Assembly: GCA_023957015.1 (NCBI GenBank)
Contig: JAMLHR010000002.1
Span: 55,034-119,033, forward strand
DNA length: 64,000 bases
Source: Thermomicrobiales bacterium
GTDB lineage: Bacteria; Chloroflexota; Chloroflexia; Thermomicrobiales; UBA6265
Direction: 5' to 3'
The notes below the pieces were generated by a model, which saw only the letters and a list, made by a program, of their open reading frames with translations, did no database searches and had not been told where the DNA came from. Made by a program: the position numbers and the translations under genes. Shown in pieces: positions 1 to 8,645 of the stretch; within the stretch, counting starts at the first letter, position 1; each line of letters begins with the position of its first letter.

Positions 1-192
1 AACTTGCCAATTGGGGAGTGGGGGATCGCCGACGATCACCAGTATCTGGCGGTCGACGAGCTTAACGGCGATATCGTTCACAGCTGGACCGGATCGTGGC
101 AGCATTTGACGCTCGATCCCCAGATAAATCCAGCCATGATCTTGCACATCCGCCCCTGGCAGCATGTGGAGTATGTGGACATGGTGCTCTAG
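1..192 (+). CDS. glgE: GlgE maltosyltransferase, C-terminal fragment
   Basis: The window opens inside this reading frame; only the last 63 codons are present. The encoded end (HSWTGSWQHLTLDPQINPAM followed by ILHIRP) looks like the C-terminal beta-sandwich tail of GlgE, alpha-1,4-glucan:maltose-1-phosphate maltosyltransferase, which typically closes with a tryptophan-containing strand, LDP and an 'A-HI-R' segment. Being directly upstream of trehalose synthase and maltokinase supports this, because the three enzymes form the GlgE pathway. The catalytic domain lies outside the window, so the call rests on a short tail plus context. A generic GH13 amylase end is the alternative. Confidence 0.7.
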   Translation, partial: NLPIGEWGIADDHQYLAVDELNGDIVHSWTGSWQHLTLDPQINPAMILHIRPWQHVEYVDMVL

Positions 193-247
193 CGAGTATG
201 TCGTGCGAACTCGCATTCGTACGGGTATGCTGAACACAGAATATGGT

Positions 248-266
248 CACCTGCGGTGCGCAGGTG
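248..266 (+). promoter_or_regulatory. Small hairpin between glgE and treS
   Basis: CACCTGC and GCAGGTG form a 7-bp stem with a 5-nt loop, about 50 bases ahead of the treS start. No T-run follows, so it is not a clear terminator. It could be an mRNA-processing or attenuation element. Confidence 0.3.
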
Positions 267-315
267 TGGGGTGCCGTGCTCCGGCGATTGTACGGAGCGA
301 TAGAGGAGACGCCAG

Positions 316-1965
316 ATGCTGAGCCGCGACGATATGTGGTTCAAGGATGCCGTGATCTACCAGGTCATGGTCAAGAGTTTTTTTGACTCCAGCAACGATG
401 GATTTGGCGACTTCGTGGGTCTCACGGAAAAGCTGGATTATATCCGTGATCTCGGCATCGACTGCATCTGGTTGACGCCGATCTACCCAAGTCCACTCCG
501 CGATGACGGCTACGATATCTCCGATTTCACCAGCATCTTCCCCGATTACGGCACGGTCAACGACTTTCAGGCGTTTACCGATGCGGCTCACGAGCGCGGT
601 ATCCGCGTGATCGCTGACCTGGTGATGAACCACACCAGCGATCAGCATGCCTGGTTCCAGGAGGCCCGCTCCGATCCGAACTCCCCCAAGCGCGACTACT
701 ATGTATGGACCGACAATCCGGAACAGTACGATGGCGTCCGCATCATCTTCACGGATACCGAAACGAGCAACTGGACCTACGATCCCGTTGCTGGCCAGCA
801 CTTCTGGCACCGCTTCTTCGGCCATCAGCCCGATCTGAACTACGACAATCCTGCCGTCCATGAGGAGATGTTCAACGTTACCCGGTTCTGGATGAATCTG
901 GGTCTGGATGGTTTCCGCTGTGACGCCGTGCCATATCTCTATGAGCGCGAGGGTACGATCTGTGAAAACCTGCCGGAAACTCACCAATTTCTGCGTGACC
1001 TGCGCAAGATGGTTGATACCGAGTATCCCGGCGCGATCCTGTTGGCCGAGGCTAATCAATGGCCGGCCGATGTGGTGGAGTACTTCGGTACCGATGAGGA
1101 ACCGGAGTTCCAGATGGCGTTCCACTTCCCGCTGATGCCGCGCATGTATATGGCGGTCCGGCAGGAGACCCGCACGCCCATCGTTGAGATCATGGCCAAC
1201 ACACCGGATATCTCGGACAAGAACCAGTGGGCGATCTTCCTCCGCAATCACGATGAGCTCACACTTGAGATGGTCACGGACGAAGAGCGCGACTACATGT
1301 ACTCGGAATACGCCAAGGATCCGCGTATGCGGATCAATGTCGGTATCCGTCGTCGCCTCGCGCCACTGCTGGACAAGGGACGCCGCCAAACCGAGTTGCT
1401 GAACTCGTTGCTGCTGAGCATGCCGGGATCGCCGGTGATCTACTACGGTGATGAGATCGGCATGGGGGATAACATCTACCTCGGCGATCGCAATGGCGTG
1501 CGCACACCAATGCAGTGGAATAGCGATCGTAACGCCGGCTTCAGTAAGGCCGATCCCGCCAAGCTGGTCTTTCCGGTGATCTCCGATCCCGTCTACGGCT
1601 ATGAGGCCGTGAATGTTGAAGCCCAGGAGCGTGTGCCAACCAGCCTGCTGAACTGGATGAAGCGCATGATCGCAGTGCGCCGCCGTCATAAGGCCTTTGG
1701 CCGCGGTACATTGCGATTCCTGCATCCGGAGAACCAGAAGGTGCTGGTGTATCTGCGCGAATGGGAGAACGAGATCATTTTCTGCGCGGTTAACCTGAGC
1801 CGGTTCGTCCAGGCTGCGGAGATCAATCTCTCCGAGTTCGACGGCTATCAGCCGATCGAGTTGATTGGTGAGGGGCGATTCCCGCTGATTGGCCAACTGC
1901 CGTACTTCCTGACATTTGGTCCGCATTCATTCTATTGGTTCCGGCTCGAGAAGCCGACCGAGTAG
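316..1965 (+). CDS. treS: Trehalose synthase (maltose alpha-D-glucosyltransferase)
   Basis: A 549-residue GH13 enzyme that interconverts trehalose and maltose in the cytoplasm. The (beta/alpha)8 signatures are in order: [14 protein letters not shown], the nucleophile Asp in [10 protein letters not shown] (about residue 203), the acid Glu in LLAEANQWP (about 245) and the transition-state Asp in RNHDEL (about 313). The length matches TreS without a fused maltokinase domain. The ATG at 316 has a GAGGAG ribosome site a few bases upstream. Maltokinase starts 8 bases after the stop, so the two are co-transcribed. Together with GlgE upstream they turn trehalose into maltose, maltose-1-phosphate and then alpha-glucan. 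No defects seen. Confidence 0.95.
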   Translation: MLSRDDMWFKDAVIYQVMVKSFFDSSNDGFGDFVGLTEKLDYIRDLGIDCIWLTPIYPSPLRDDGYDISDFTSIFPDYGTVNDFQAFTDAAHERGIRVIADLVMNHTSDQHAWFQEARSDPNSPKRDYYVWTDNPEQYDGVRIIFTDTETSNWTYDPVAGQHFWHRFFGHQPDLNYDNPAVHEEMFNVTRFWMNLGLDGFRCDAVPYLYEREGTICENLPETHQFLRDLRKMVDTEYPGAILLAEANQWPADVVEYFGTDEEPEFQMAFHFPLMPRMYMAVRQETRTPIVEIMANTPDISDKNQWAIFLRNHDELTLEMVTDEERDYMYSEYAKDPRMRINVGIRRRLAPLLDKGRRQTELLNSLLLSMPGSPVIYYGDEIGMGDNIYLGDRNGVRTPMQWNSDRNAGFSKADPAKLVFPVISDPVYGYEAVNVEAQERVPTSLLNWMKRMIAVRRRHKAFGRGTLRFLHPENQKVLVYLREWENEIIFCAVNLSRFVQAAEINLSEFDGYQPIELIGEGRFPLIGQLPYFLTFGPHSFYWFRLEKPTE

Positions 1966-1973
1966 GGAGACGC

Positions 1974-3344
1974 ATGGAGCCGCTCGCTCAACTCTTTACC
2001 GATAACATCGATTGGCTGGTGTCTCGTCGCTGGTTTGGCGATAAGGCGAGGTCGATCGTTGCTATCGATGTCGAAACCGCCGATCTCGTCCGATGCGGCG
2101 ATACCGCGGTCATCCTGGTGGTGATTCGATGCGAGTTCGAGTGGGGTCGACCCAGCCGGTACTTCGTGCCGCTGTTGGCGGGCGACAATCCTTTGCCGGA
2201 ACGAGATGCCACGACGAACGCTGACTTCCTGGAATGGCTGGTCACGGGGTTCGAGCATGAGCGAGAAGTAAGTGATCGTTGGCGTTGGCGCGTGATTGGT
2301 GATGCGTTTCCTGCGACCGAAGGCGTTGACTACACCCGTGCCAAGGCGATTTCCGGCGAGCAGAGCAACACCACCGTTGTCTATGACAACGCCTTCATTG
2401 GCAAGATCTTTCGCAAGATCTCAGCTGGCGCGAATCCCGATCTCGAGATCGGTGAGCACTTCATGCATGTGCGAGCCTTCGAACATGTACCGGCACTGTA
2501 TGGTGTGATCGAGTTGACTCAGGGCGACGACCGCATCGATGTTCTTGCAGTGCAGGAGTACGTGCCGAATGTCGGCGATGGCTGGAGCTGGTTGCTGCGA
2601 ATGCTCGCCGATGCCGAGCATCGTGACCACCTGATCTCTGATATCGCTCTGCTCGGAACGCGCACAGCGGAGATGCATCTGGCGCTGGCCGACGATCTCG
2701 GCAATCCTGACTTCACTCCGATCGAGATCGATGAGGCTCAGGCTCAGGCCATTATCCAGCGCGTCATTGCGGAGATAGAGGGATCGGTTGAAGGACTGAC
2801 TCACGTCCTTGATCCCTCTCAGGTCGAACGACTGCACAAGGGGCTTGGACTGATGATGGGCGATGCCTGGAGCATGGTCGGTACCCAGCTGATCCGGGTT
2901 CACGGTGATTACCATCTCGGGCAGACGTTGCGTACCGATCGCGACGATTTCGCGATCATTGATTTCGAGGGAGAGCCGAGCCGCACAATGGATGAGCGTC
3001 GACTTAAGCTCCCGGCGCTCAAAGATGTGGCTGGCATGGTGCGATCACTGGATTATGCCGGTGCTACGCTTGCCCAGCAGACCGACGATGCGGACGAGAA
3101 GAAGGCGTTCGCTGACTGGGTTGCCCGCGCCAGTGACGCGTTTGTGAACTCGTACAAGACCGCGATCGCGTCGGCAACGATCCCTCTGGTTCCGGCCGAT
3201 GACGCCGCATTCACAAGTGTGCTCAACCTCATGATCGCGGAGAAGGCGCTCTACGAGACGCGTTACGAGCTGAATAACAGACCGGACTGGCTCTGGATTC
3301 CGCTGGGAGCACTCCTGCGACTGGTGAGGATGGAGGAGGACTGA
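1974..3344 (+). CDS. mak: Maltokinase (Pep2/Mak)
   Basis: A 456-residue protein that phosphorylates maltose to maltose-1-phosphate with ATP, feeding GlgE. The aminoglycoside-phosphotransferase-like fold shows in the C-terminal half: catalytic loop VHGDYHLGQTLRT (His near residue 310) and metal-binding AIIDFEGEPSRTMDERR (Asp near 330). The N-terminal part (WFGDKARSI, FVPLL) is typical of Mak. An in-frame ATG exists at 1935, but that start would lie inside treS; the ATG at 1974 has GGGAG just upstream and gives the family length. The stop overlaps the next start by one base (TGATG). Confidence 0.92.
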   Translation: MEPLAQLFTDNIDWLVSRRWFGDKARSIVAIDVETADLVRCGDTAVILVVIRCEFEWGRPSRYFVPLLAGDNPLPERDATTNADFLEWLVTGFEHEREVSDRWRWRVIGDAFPATEGVDYTRAKAISGEQSNTTVVYDNAFIGKIFRKISAGANPDLEIGEHFMHVRAFEHVPALYGVIELTQGDDRIDVLAVQEYVPNVGDGWSWLLRMLADAEHRDHLISDIALLGTRTAEMHLALADDLGNPDFTPIEIDEAQAQAIIQRVIAEIEGSVEGLTHVLDPSQVERLHKGLGLMMGDAWSMVGTQLIRVHGDYHLGQTLRTDRDDFAIIDFEGEPSRTMDERRLKLPALKDVAGMVRSLDYAGATLAQQTDDADEKKAFADWVARASDAFVNSYKTAIASATIPLVPADDAAFTSVLNLMIAEKALYETRYELNNRPDWLWIPLGALLRLVRMEED

Positions 3345-4192
3345 TGGGTGCGCTCGTCCTCGATTTCCTGTTGGTCATTATCTTCCTGATGATGATTCCC
3401 ATTGGATTCTATCGAGGTGGATTGCGCGAACTTTGCACCGCTGCCGGACTGATGCTCGGTATCCTCATGACACAGTCCTGGGCTGCGGATTGGGCCAGGT
3501 TTTACGAACGCGTCTTTGGGTTGGGTGCCGATCCCGCCCACTTCCTGATGGGCATCACGATTGTGGTCGTGATCACTGGCTTCGTTGGCTACGGTGGCAG
3601 CGCCGCCTTTGCCTATCGCCCTGGACCGGGAGGTCGACTCTACGGAGCCTTCCTGGCGCTATTCAGTGCGATGGTGCTGGCTGGTTTCATGATCAACCTC
3701 TATGGAGAAACGATCGTCCCAACGGGTCGGGTTGAGCCCGTGACTTCCGGCATTATCGCGCGAACGTTGAGCGAGGATTTCGGCGTGATCTTGCTGATCG
3801 CTACAATTGGCGTTGCTTTTTCAACCATCTTCGGGATGTTCGTGCGCGAGCGTTCCGATGAGATGCCGGCCTTTACGGCACCAAGTCCGAATCTCTATCA
3901 ACCTGTCGATACCAGACCGTATCAGACCCACGAGGTAGCCGCACCGAAGGAGCCGGTGGTGATTCGCGAGGTGCAGGAGTGGAAGAGCGAAGCCGAACCG
4001 CCGAAGGTCAATCCGGGAACCTACGGCTCCGGTTGGCGGCAAACCTGGCCGGAAGCGACGCCCTCCCAGACCCGGAACACACGATCAACCAGTCGCAGTA
4101 CCCCGCAGGTACCTGAGGAGCCGGACTCGCCACCGCCATCTGGTGCTCGCGATATCCTGGCCGACTGGATGAAGGATCAGGGTAACAGCTGA
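3344..4192 (+). CDS. CvpA-like membrane protein
   Basis: A 282-residue protein starting in a TGATG overlap with maltokinase. The first 165 residues hold about four hydrophobic segments (near 5-25, 62-90, 98-125 and 140-165), with a charged FYRGGLREL loop after the first helix, as in the CvpA/colicin-V-production family. The rest is a hydrophilic, proline- and glutamate-rich cytoplasmic tail that appears disordered. The family assignment rests on topology and the first helix-loop only. Its function is unknown; coupling to the GlgE genes may only reflect operon structure. It converges with, and overlaps by 16 bases, the minus-strand gene that follows. Confidence 0.55.
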   Translation: MGALVLDFLLVIIFLMMIPIGFYRGGLRELCTAAGLMLGILMTQSWAADWARFYERVFGLGADPAHFLMGITIVVVITGFVGYGGSAAFAYRPGPGGRLYGAFLALFSAMVLAGFMINLYGETIVPTGRVEPVTSGIIARTLSEDFGVILLIATIGVAFSTIFGMFVRERSDEMPAFTAPSPNLYQPVDTRPYQTHEVAAPKEPVVIREVQEWKSEAEPPKVNPGTYGSGWRQTWPEATPSQTRNTRSTSRSTPQVPEEPDSPPPSGARDILADWMKDQGNS

Positions 4193-4917
4193 TTCGCATC
4201 GACGTGGATGGCACCATTCTTCAGCACGATTTCTGCCGTGCTGTCCGTGAACACAAGTATCTGTTCCTGTGATCCAGCAATACCTTCGATTGAGCTCGAG
4301 AGCAGCAACGATGGACGGAGCCCTGCGATGTCCTCCGGTGTAACCTCCCCAGGCACAACCAGCGCATCCACGCCTGACAACGGGGCGTGATGTATTGCCG
4401 ATGCGCTGCTGGCGATGACGGATATAGTGCCCTCGGATGCAAAGGTGATCAGGAAGTCTGGCGCTTCATCGCCTGCGATAGAGGCGATGACCTCGATCGT
4501 AAGTCGAGCAGCCTCACCGACCTGTATCTCCATCAGATCCGCAACAGGGATGACCGCACCACGTAGTGGTGGCAGCGACAGGTTGCGTTGCAGACTGAGA
4601 ATCGTGGTGGAGTCATTGACAGTCTGGCCGTTAATACCCAACGCCAAGAGATTGGCGTAGGTCGCGATGATCACGTCCAGACGTTCCCTGCCGACAGTGA
4701 TCAGATTTGATCGCTTCGACCAGAGGTTCTTATCCACCTCACCGGCCAGAAGCAGGAGGCGCTCGGTATCTGTCTCGAGCATGATCAGCATTCCGTCACG
4801 ATCGCCGATAACGCGGATCGAAGGAACGGAGCGATTCGTGATGTAGGCACCCGCACCGATTGCCGCACCTACTGGCAGGCCTGCGACTGCCACCAGAAGC
4901 GAGCGTCGCGATATCAC
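4177..4917 (-). CDS. Hypothetical protein with Tat-like signal
   Basis: Product unknown. From a GTG at 4917 that overlaps the ispE stop (GTGA), the protein is 246 residues and begins ISRRSLLVAVAGLPVGAAIG, i.e. a twin-arginine pair followed by a hydrophobic run, suggesting Tat export or an N-terminal anchor. A longer ATG start at 4965 lies inside ispE and adds 16 residues; the GTGA overlap repeats the pattern of the other starts in this operon and is preferred. The body is mostly beta/alpha (GMLIMLETDTERLLLLAG, SGVDALVVPGEV). A weak resemblance to the late part of ComEC-like metallo-hydrolase folds is possible, but no metal-binding motif is visible. Last gene of the dagK-rsmA-ispE run. Confidence 0.6.
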   Translation of the reverse strand: MISRRSLLVAVAGLPVGAAIGAGAYITNRSVPSIRVIGDRDGMLIMLETDTERLLLLAGEVDKNLWSKRSNLITVGRERLDVIIATYANLLALGINGQTVNDSTTILSLQRNLSLPPLRGAVIPVADLMEIQVGEAARLTIEVIASIAGDEAPDFLITFASEGTISVIASSASAIHHAPLSGVDALVVPGEVTPEDIAGLRPSLLLSSSIEGIAGSQEQILVFTDSTAEIVLKNGAIHVDANQLLP

Positions 4918-5798
4918 GGTAGGAACTCTGGTTGAGGCGTTGATTGGAGGAAGGACGCCACGCATGTGAAAGTGTTCGCGCCGACCACATCCCGGATGAT
5001 CTTGTGAACTCGCAAGGCCTCATCAAGGGAAAGCGCGAGGGCGTATTGTCCCGGACCGGCGCCAGTCAAGCTCGCCTCGATCCCATGTTCCAGCATTGAA
5101 TCTTGCAGGATTTTTACCTCAGGCATGAGGTTACCAACCGGTCGGTCGAAGCTATTCGGCAGCGCCGACTCCGCCAGCCATTGATCGTCCTGTAACGAGA
5201 GCTCAACGATATCGATCTCCGCCGTGGAACCGTAATCGGTGGCCTGGAGTGATCCATATAGCTTTGCGGTCTTTGCCTCGATACCCACCGTTGGAACGAT
5301 GACCGCCACCGCATTGTGAGGTGAGCTGATGGGGGTCAGTTCTGTGCCGATACCGGTGGCGCGAGCGGTAGGACTCCCAAGGAAGAACGGACAATCGGCA
5401 CCGAGTTGGGCGGCCAGGCTTTGCAGCTCTTCGCTGGTTAGCGGATGTCCATGGAGTGCGTTGAGCGCACGGAACGTTGCTGCGGCATCGCTGCTGCCAC
5501 CACCGAGACCACCCGGCGAGGGAATGCGCTTCCGCACCTGGAATGTGTGAGCAAGTGGAACTTCTGTCCTCGTGCACCAGCTCTCTGCGGCGCGGTAGAT
5601 GAGGTTATGTTCCGGCGGGACATCATCCATGCCGGTAATCTCGATCCCCGGTTCCGGTCGCTGCGTGACGATAATCTCATCGCAGAGATCGATCATTGCC
5701 ATGATCGTATCGATCTCGTGGTAGCCATCTCCACGCCTGGCCAGCACCGCCAGGCCAAGGTTCAGCTTCGCCGGTGCGAGTATGCGCACACCACTCAC
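4914..5798 (-). CDS. ispE: 4-diphosphocytidyl-2-C-methyl-D-erythritol kinase
   Basis: A 294-residue GHMP kinase that phosphorylates the 2-hydroxyl of CDP-methylerythritol in the MEP isoprenoid pathway. Visible motifs are APAKLNLGLAV with the catalytic Lys at the N-terminus, the ATP loop SPGGLGGGSSDAAATFRALN, GADCPFFLG, and the C-terminal SLTGAGPGQYAL. In that last motif the usual third glycine-serine element is GAGPG, within family variation. The start is a GTG at 5798 overlapping the rsmA stop (GTGA). It is translationally coupled between rsmA and a Tat-like protein; the rsmA-ispE pairing is common in bacteria. Confidence 0.93.
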   Translation of the reverse strand: MSGVRILAPAKLNLGLAVLARRGDGYHEIDTIMAMIDLCDEIIVTQRPEPGIEITGMDDVPPEHNLIYRAAESWCTRTEVPLAHTFQVRKRIPSPGGLGGGSSDAAATFRALNALHGHPLTSEELQSLAAQLGADCPFFLGSPTARATGIGTELTPISSPHNAVAVIVPTVGIEAKTAKLYGSLQATDYGSTAEIDIVELSLQDDQWLAESALPNSFDRPVGNLMPEVKILQDSMLEHGIEASLTGAGPGQYALALSLDEALRVHKIIRDVVGANTFTCVASFLQSTPQPEFLP

Positions 5799-6631
5799 GG
5801 CAAGGCCTCGGCAATGGCGAGCCAATCGTCTACACCTAAGGTCTGTGGGCGTCGCATCGGATCGATGCCGATGGCGGTGAGCGTCGCATCGATATCCACC
5901 TTTGCCACTCCCAGCCCCATCGAGAGACCGTTGCCAAGCGTCTTTCGCTTGCGCTGAAATGCCATCGTTGCCAACTCGAACATGCGATCGCGCGTCTCCT
6001 GCGTTCCCCGCAGAGGGTGGCGCAGTTCCAGATGGACAACCGCCGATTCGATCTTCGGCGGTGGCAGGAACACCTCCTTCGGCACGATGAACGCGATCTC
6101 GGCAGCCGCATACAGATCGGTGGCCAAACCGAGCAGACTCATGTCGCCGGGTTCCGCCGCCATCCGTTCGGCCACCTCGCGTTGCACCATCACGGTCATA
6201 GAAACCGGCGGTTGCGCGCATTCCATCAGATTGCGCAGGATCACGGAGGCGACGGAATAGGGGAGATTTGCCACAACTTGATACGGCCTTCCTCCTGTGA
6301 TCTCCGGTGGATTCAGATAGCGCGCGTCCTGCTCGACCAGGGAGAACTGAGCGATATCGGCCAGATCTTTACGCAGTAGTGTTGCGAGCTCTCGATCCAG
6401 TTCTACACCGATCACCTCGGCCCCTGTCATCAGAAGCTGGCGCGTGAGAATACCCATACCGGGTCCGACTTCGATGACCAGGCTGCCATCGTGAACACCC
6501 GCGACCTCGACGATGCGTTCGACGATGCTTGTCTCGGTGAGGAAGTTCTGCCCCATCGCCTTGCTCGGTCGCACACCGCTCTTCGTCAGGAGCCGGCGCC
6601 ATTCTTCCGGCGTTCGTTGCAGGTTTCTCAT
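5795..6631 (-). CDS. rsmA: 16S rRNA (adenine1518/1519-N6)-dimethyltransferase
   Basis: A 278-residue KsgA/RsmA methyltransferase that dimethylates two adjacent adenines in the 3' hairpin of 16S rRNA late in 30S assembly. Motifs: KAMGQNFLTE, the SAM loop VIEVGPGMGILT, the acidic strand VIGVELDREL, the catalytic VANLPYSVASVI (NLPY), and VFLPPPKIESAVV. The C-terminal helical domain is complete. The ATG at 6631 overlaps the upstream stop (ATGA) and gives the family length; open codons further upstream lie inside the kinase gene. No anomalies. Confidence 0.95.
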   Translation of the reverse strand: MRNLQRTPEEWRRLLTKSGVRPSKAMGQNFLTETSIVERIVEVAGVHDGSLVIEVGPGMGILTRQLLMTGAEVIGVELDRELATLLRKDLADIAQFSLVEQDARYLNPPEITGGRPYQVVANLPYSVASVILRNLMECAQPPVSMTVMVQREVAERMAAEPGDMSLLGLATDLYAAAEIAFIVPKEVFLPPPKIESAVVHLELRHPLRGTQETRDRMFELATMAFQRKRKTLGNGLSMGLGVAKVDIDATLTAIGIDPMRRPQTLGVDDWLAIAEALP

Positions 6632-7524
6632 GCGGGTCCGATCCAGTTGAGTGCGCCCGGCATAACAGTGAAGCGCACTGGTTGTGAGGCAAGTTGCTCG
6701 CCGTCGATGTCGTACCAGGGGGATGCAACGGCGCGAACGATGATATCGCATCCTCGCAGGCGTTTGAGAGCGTCGTGTTCGAATGGCGTGCCGGACTTCA
6801 GTTTCGGTAGTTGCAGCGCCAGATCACCGAGATTTGCGTTGTGCGCGATGACGATATCGAATAGTCCGTCGCGGGTATCCGCTTCCGGTGCGATATAGAC
6901 GCCACCGCCAAAGGAGCGACCATTGCAGACCGAGAGGAGAAGCGCGTTGTCAACCGAGATATCCTCACCATCGATTGCGACTTCAAGCGTGAATGCTCGT
7001 GGTGGCACAATTGCCCGCACCGCACCGCCGATGTAGGAACCCGTTCCCAACCATCTCGGCAAGCCATTCGCCAGCACGGCGGCGTGAGCCGCTAATCCGA
7101 TATTCGCGACGTTCATGCAGTAGCGACGTTTGGCGGAAGCGAGTTCCACCCGAATCAGATCGGTGGCGATTGGTGCTGCCGCCTCGAACGCGCCTCCGGT
7201 TAACTGTTGCGGTTTCCACGAACGCAGTGATCTGGCCGTGTCTTTCCCGCGTCCTGTTGGCACGAATGCGACCGGGATCTCGGGATGCTCGCTGGCCATG
7301 ACGCCGTTAACGACACCGTTCAGTGTGCCATCACCGCCGATAACAACGACGCGATCGAACTCATGCGCGTGTGCTGAGATCACACGCTCGAAGTCAGGTT
7401 GAACCGCGCGATCAAACACCTCCAGGGTGTGATTATGGGAGGCGATAGCGGAGGTGACCTCGCCCAACGCTCCACGCGCAGCTCGCACCCCCGATCCTGG
7501 ATTGAACACGATACCGATGTGCAT
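6628..7524 (-). CDS. Diacylglycerol/lipid kinase family protein
   Basis: A 298-residue protein of the DagK/YegS lipid-kinase family. The N-terminal domain shows FNPGSGVRAARG, the nucleotide loop VVIGGDGTLNGVVNGVM and VAFVPTGRGKDTARSL; the C-terminal beta-sandwich has NGRSFGGGVYIAPEADTRDG. The probable reaction is ATP-dependent phosphorylation of diacylglycerol or a related lipid at the membrane face; the substrate cannot be read from sequence. The ATG at 7524 is preceded by AGGAG. It heads the minus-strand run with rsmA, ispE and a Tat-like protein. In PTGRGKDTARSL the usual GTxNDxAR is GRGKDTAR, a mild departure from YegS. Confidence 0.88.
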   Translation of the reverse strand: MHIGIVFNPGSGVRAARGALGEVTSAIASHNHTLEVFDRAVQPDFERVISAHAHEFDRVVVIGGDGTLNGVVNGVMASEHPEIPVAFVPTGRGKDTARSLRSWKPQQLTGGAFEAAAPIATDLIRVELASAKRRYCMNVANIGLAAHAAVLANGLPRWLGTGSYIGGAVRAIVPPRAFTLEVAIDGEDISVDNALLLSVCNGRSFGGGVYIAPEADTRDGLFDIVIAHNANLGDLALQLPKLKSGTPFEHDALKRLRGCDIIVRAVASPWYDIDGEQLASQPVRFTVMPGALNWIGPA

Positions 7525-7598
7525 GGGACTCCTGCCTGCTATAGCTTCAGGTATTCTACCTGTGCGCGGTATGCTGCCGAAAGGAACAAGGAGAACCA

Positions 7599-7975
7599 AT
7601 GAGTTACGAGTACCTGGATGCCCAGTCCTGCAAGGAAGCGGGTATCACCTACCATATGGCAATTGCTGAGGAATGGGAGCAGCAGAAGGCGACGGACTCC
7701 TATGTTCCCTCAGCATTCGCGGCCGACGGATTCATTCATTGCACCAATGGCTTGGAGTTGTTGCGCTGGGTTGGCAACAGTTTCTATGTCGAATCCAGTG
7801 AATCACGGGTGTTCTGGTGCTGAATCTCAGCGAGATCACATCCGATCTCCGCTATGATGATCCTGACGAGAACTTCCCTCACATTTATGGTCCGTTGAAC
7901 CCCTCCGCTGTTATCGGCGAGTTGCCTGTGCATCGAGGTACCGACGGCACGTTCACTGGTTTTGGAACAAAATGA
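7599..7975 (+). pseudogene. DUF952 family protein, one frameshift
   Basis: A small protein with the DUF952 pattern: YVPSAFAADGFIHCTN near the start and FPHIYGPLNPSAVIGELPV near the end. The first frame stops at 7823 after residue 74. The family's C-terminal half (VLVLNLSEI through FPHIYGPLN) continues in the next frame from about 7811 to a stop at 7973-7975. The change fits a single missing base near the GGG at 7807-7809. Whether this is a consensus error or a real mutation is undecided. Biochemical role of the family is unknown. AAGGAGAA precedes the ATG. Confidence 0.75.
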
Positions 7976-8363
7976 GAGTTGATTTTTGATGGTTTATCGT
8001 CGGCGTTGACTTCGAGTCACCGACATTGTTTTGGAAATTCATGGATATGAGCCTGGATTTCTTCGGTATCAAGCATCCTAACTGACACAGATGCGGTGAT
8101 TTGTGAACTGCCGTGAATCGATGAATGATGTACCATTGCCGGGTGGTGGCCGTGGCTGGAGTATCCACCATATTGACTGCAGTGACGCAGCTCAATAGAT
8201 CGGTATGTACCGCTTTCGCTCGCACTCCCTGGCTAGACCAGGTTGTAGTGCCATCTCGCACGGTGCACGTCGGTGGTAAAGGCGTTGATTCGTGGCTCTT
8301 GTGTTTGCGTCGGATGGTGGACGTGCTTCGTACTTGTGGAGCCGACTGCCGAGGTTTGTTCGG
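7976..8363 (+). other. Gene-poor stretch, nothing recognised
   Basis: About 390 bases between the DUF952 gene and the small gene ahead of mutM. Open frames on both strands are short or compositionally poor, and none resembles a known family. No tRNA, riboswitch or clear hairpin is seen. Given the damage nearby it may hold an unrecognisable gene remnant. Confidence 0.4.
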
Positions 8364-8645
8364 ATGATGGTGGATCATATCGACGAGGCTGCCAATGAGT
8401 TCGTCTGGAAGAAGGGTAGTGCGCTGATTAGCGTTTGCCGTTCCGGCGAATCGTGGACCGTGGAATACGTGACCACCAGCAGACTGCTTGGCCCACGCCA
8501 GAGCCAGTACGTCGCCACCCATAGGCAGGCGAAGTTCGCCGCCTGGGATGTGATGGCTCGCGTTATCAATGCCTGTCACGATGAAGAAGAGGGCATGGAG
8601 GTCGCGATGCGAGCCGCACAGTGGATGCGTCGCGCCGGTGCCTGA
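8364..8645 (+). CDS. Hypothetical protein coupled to mutM
   Basis: Not recognised. From the ATGATG at 8364/8367 it encodes about 93 residues: an acidic start (MVDHIDEAANEFVWKKG), a beta-rich middle (SALISVCRSGESWTVEYVTT) and a helical, alanine-rich end (QAKFAAWDVMARVINA). No cysteine motif, signal peptide or membrane segment. The frame is open back to 8292, but the downstream ATG pair looks better. The stop lies 8 bases inside mutM, so the two are probably translationally coupled. That overlap is the main reason to believe it is real. The context hints at a partner or co-regulated protein, nothing firmer. Confidence 0.5.
   Translation: MMVDHIDEAANEFVWKKGSALISVCRSGESWTVEYVTTSRLLGPRQSQYVATHRQAKFAAWDVMARVINACHDEEEGMEVAMRAAQWMRRAGA

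Noticed and set aside
247..1926. A 559-codon open frame antisense to treS
   Set aside because: It mirrors treS in codon phase, has no family resemblance and is His/Ile/Val-rich as expected from antisense reading of GC-biased codons.
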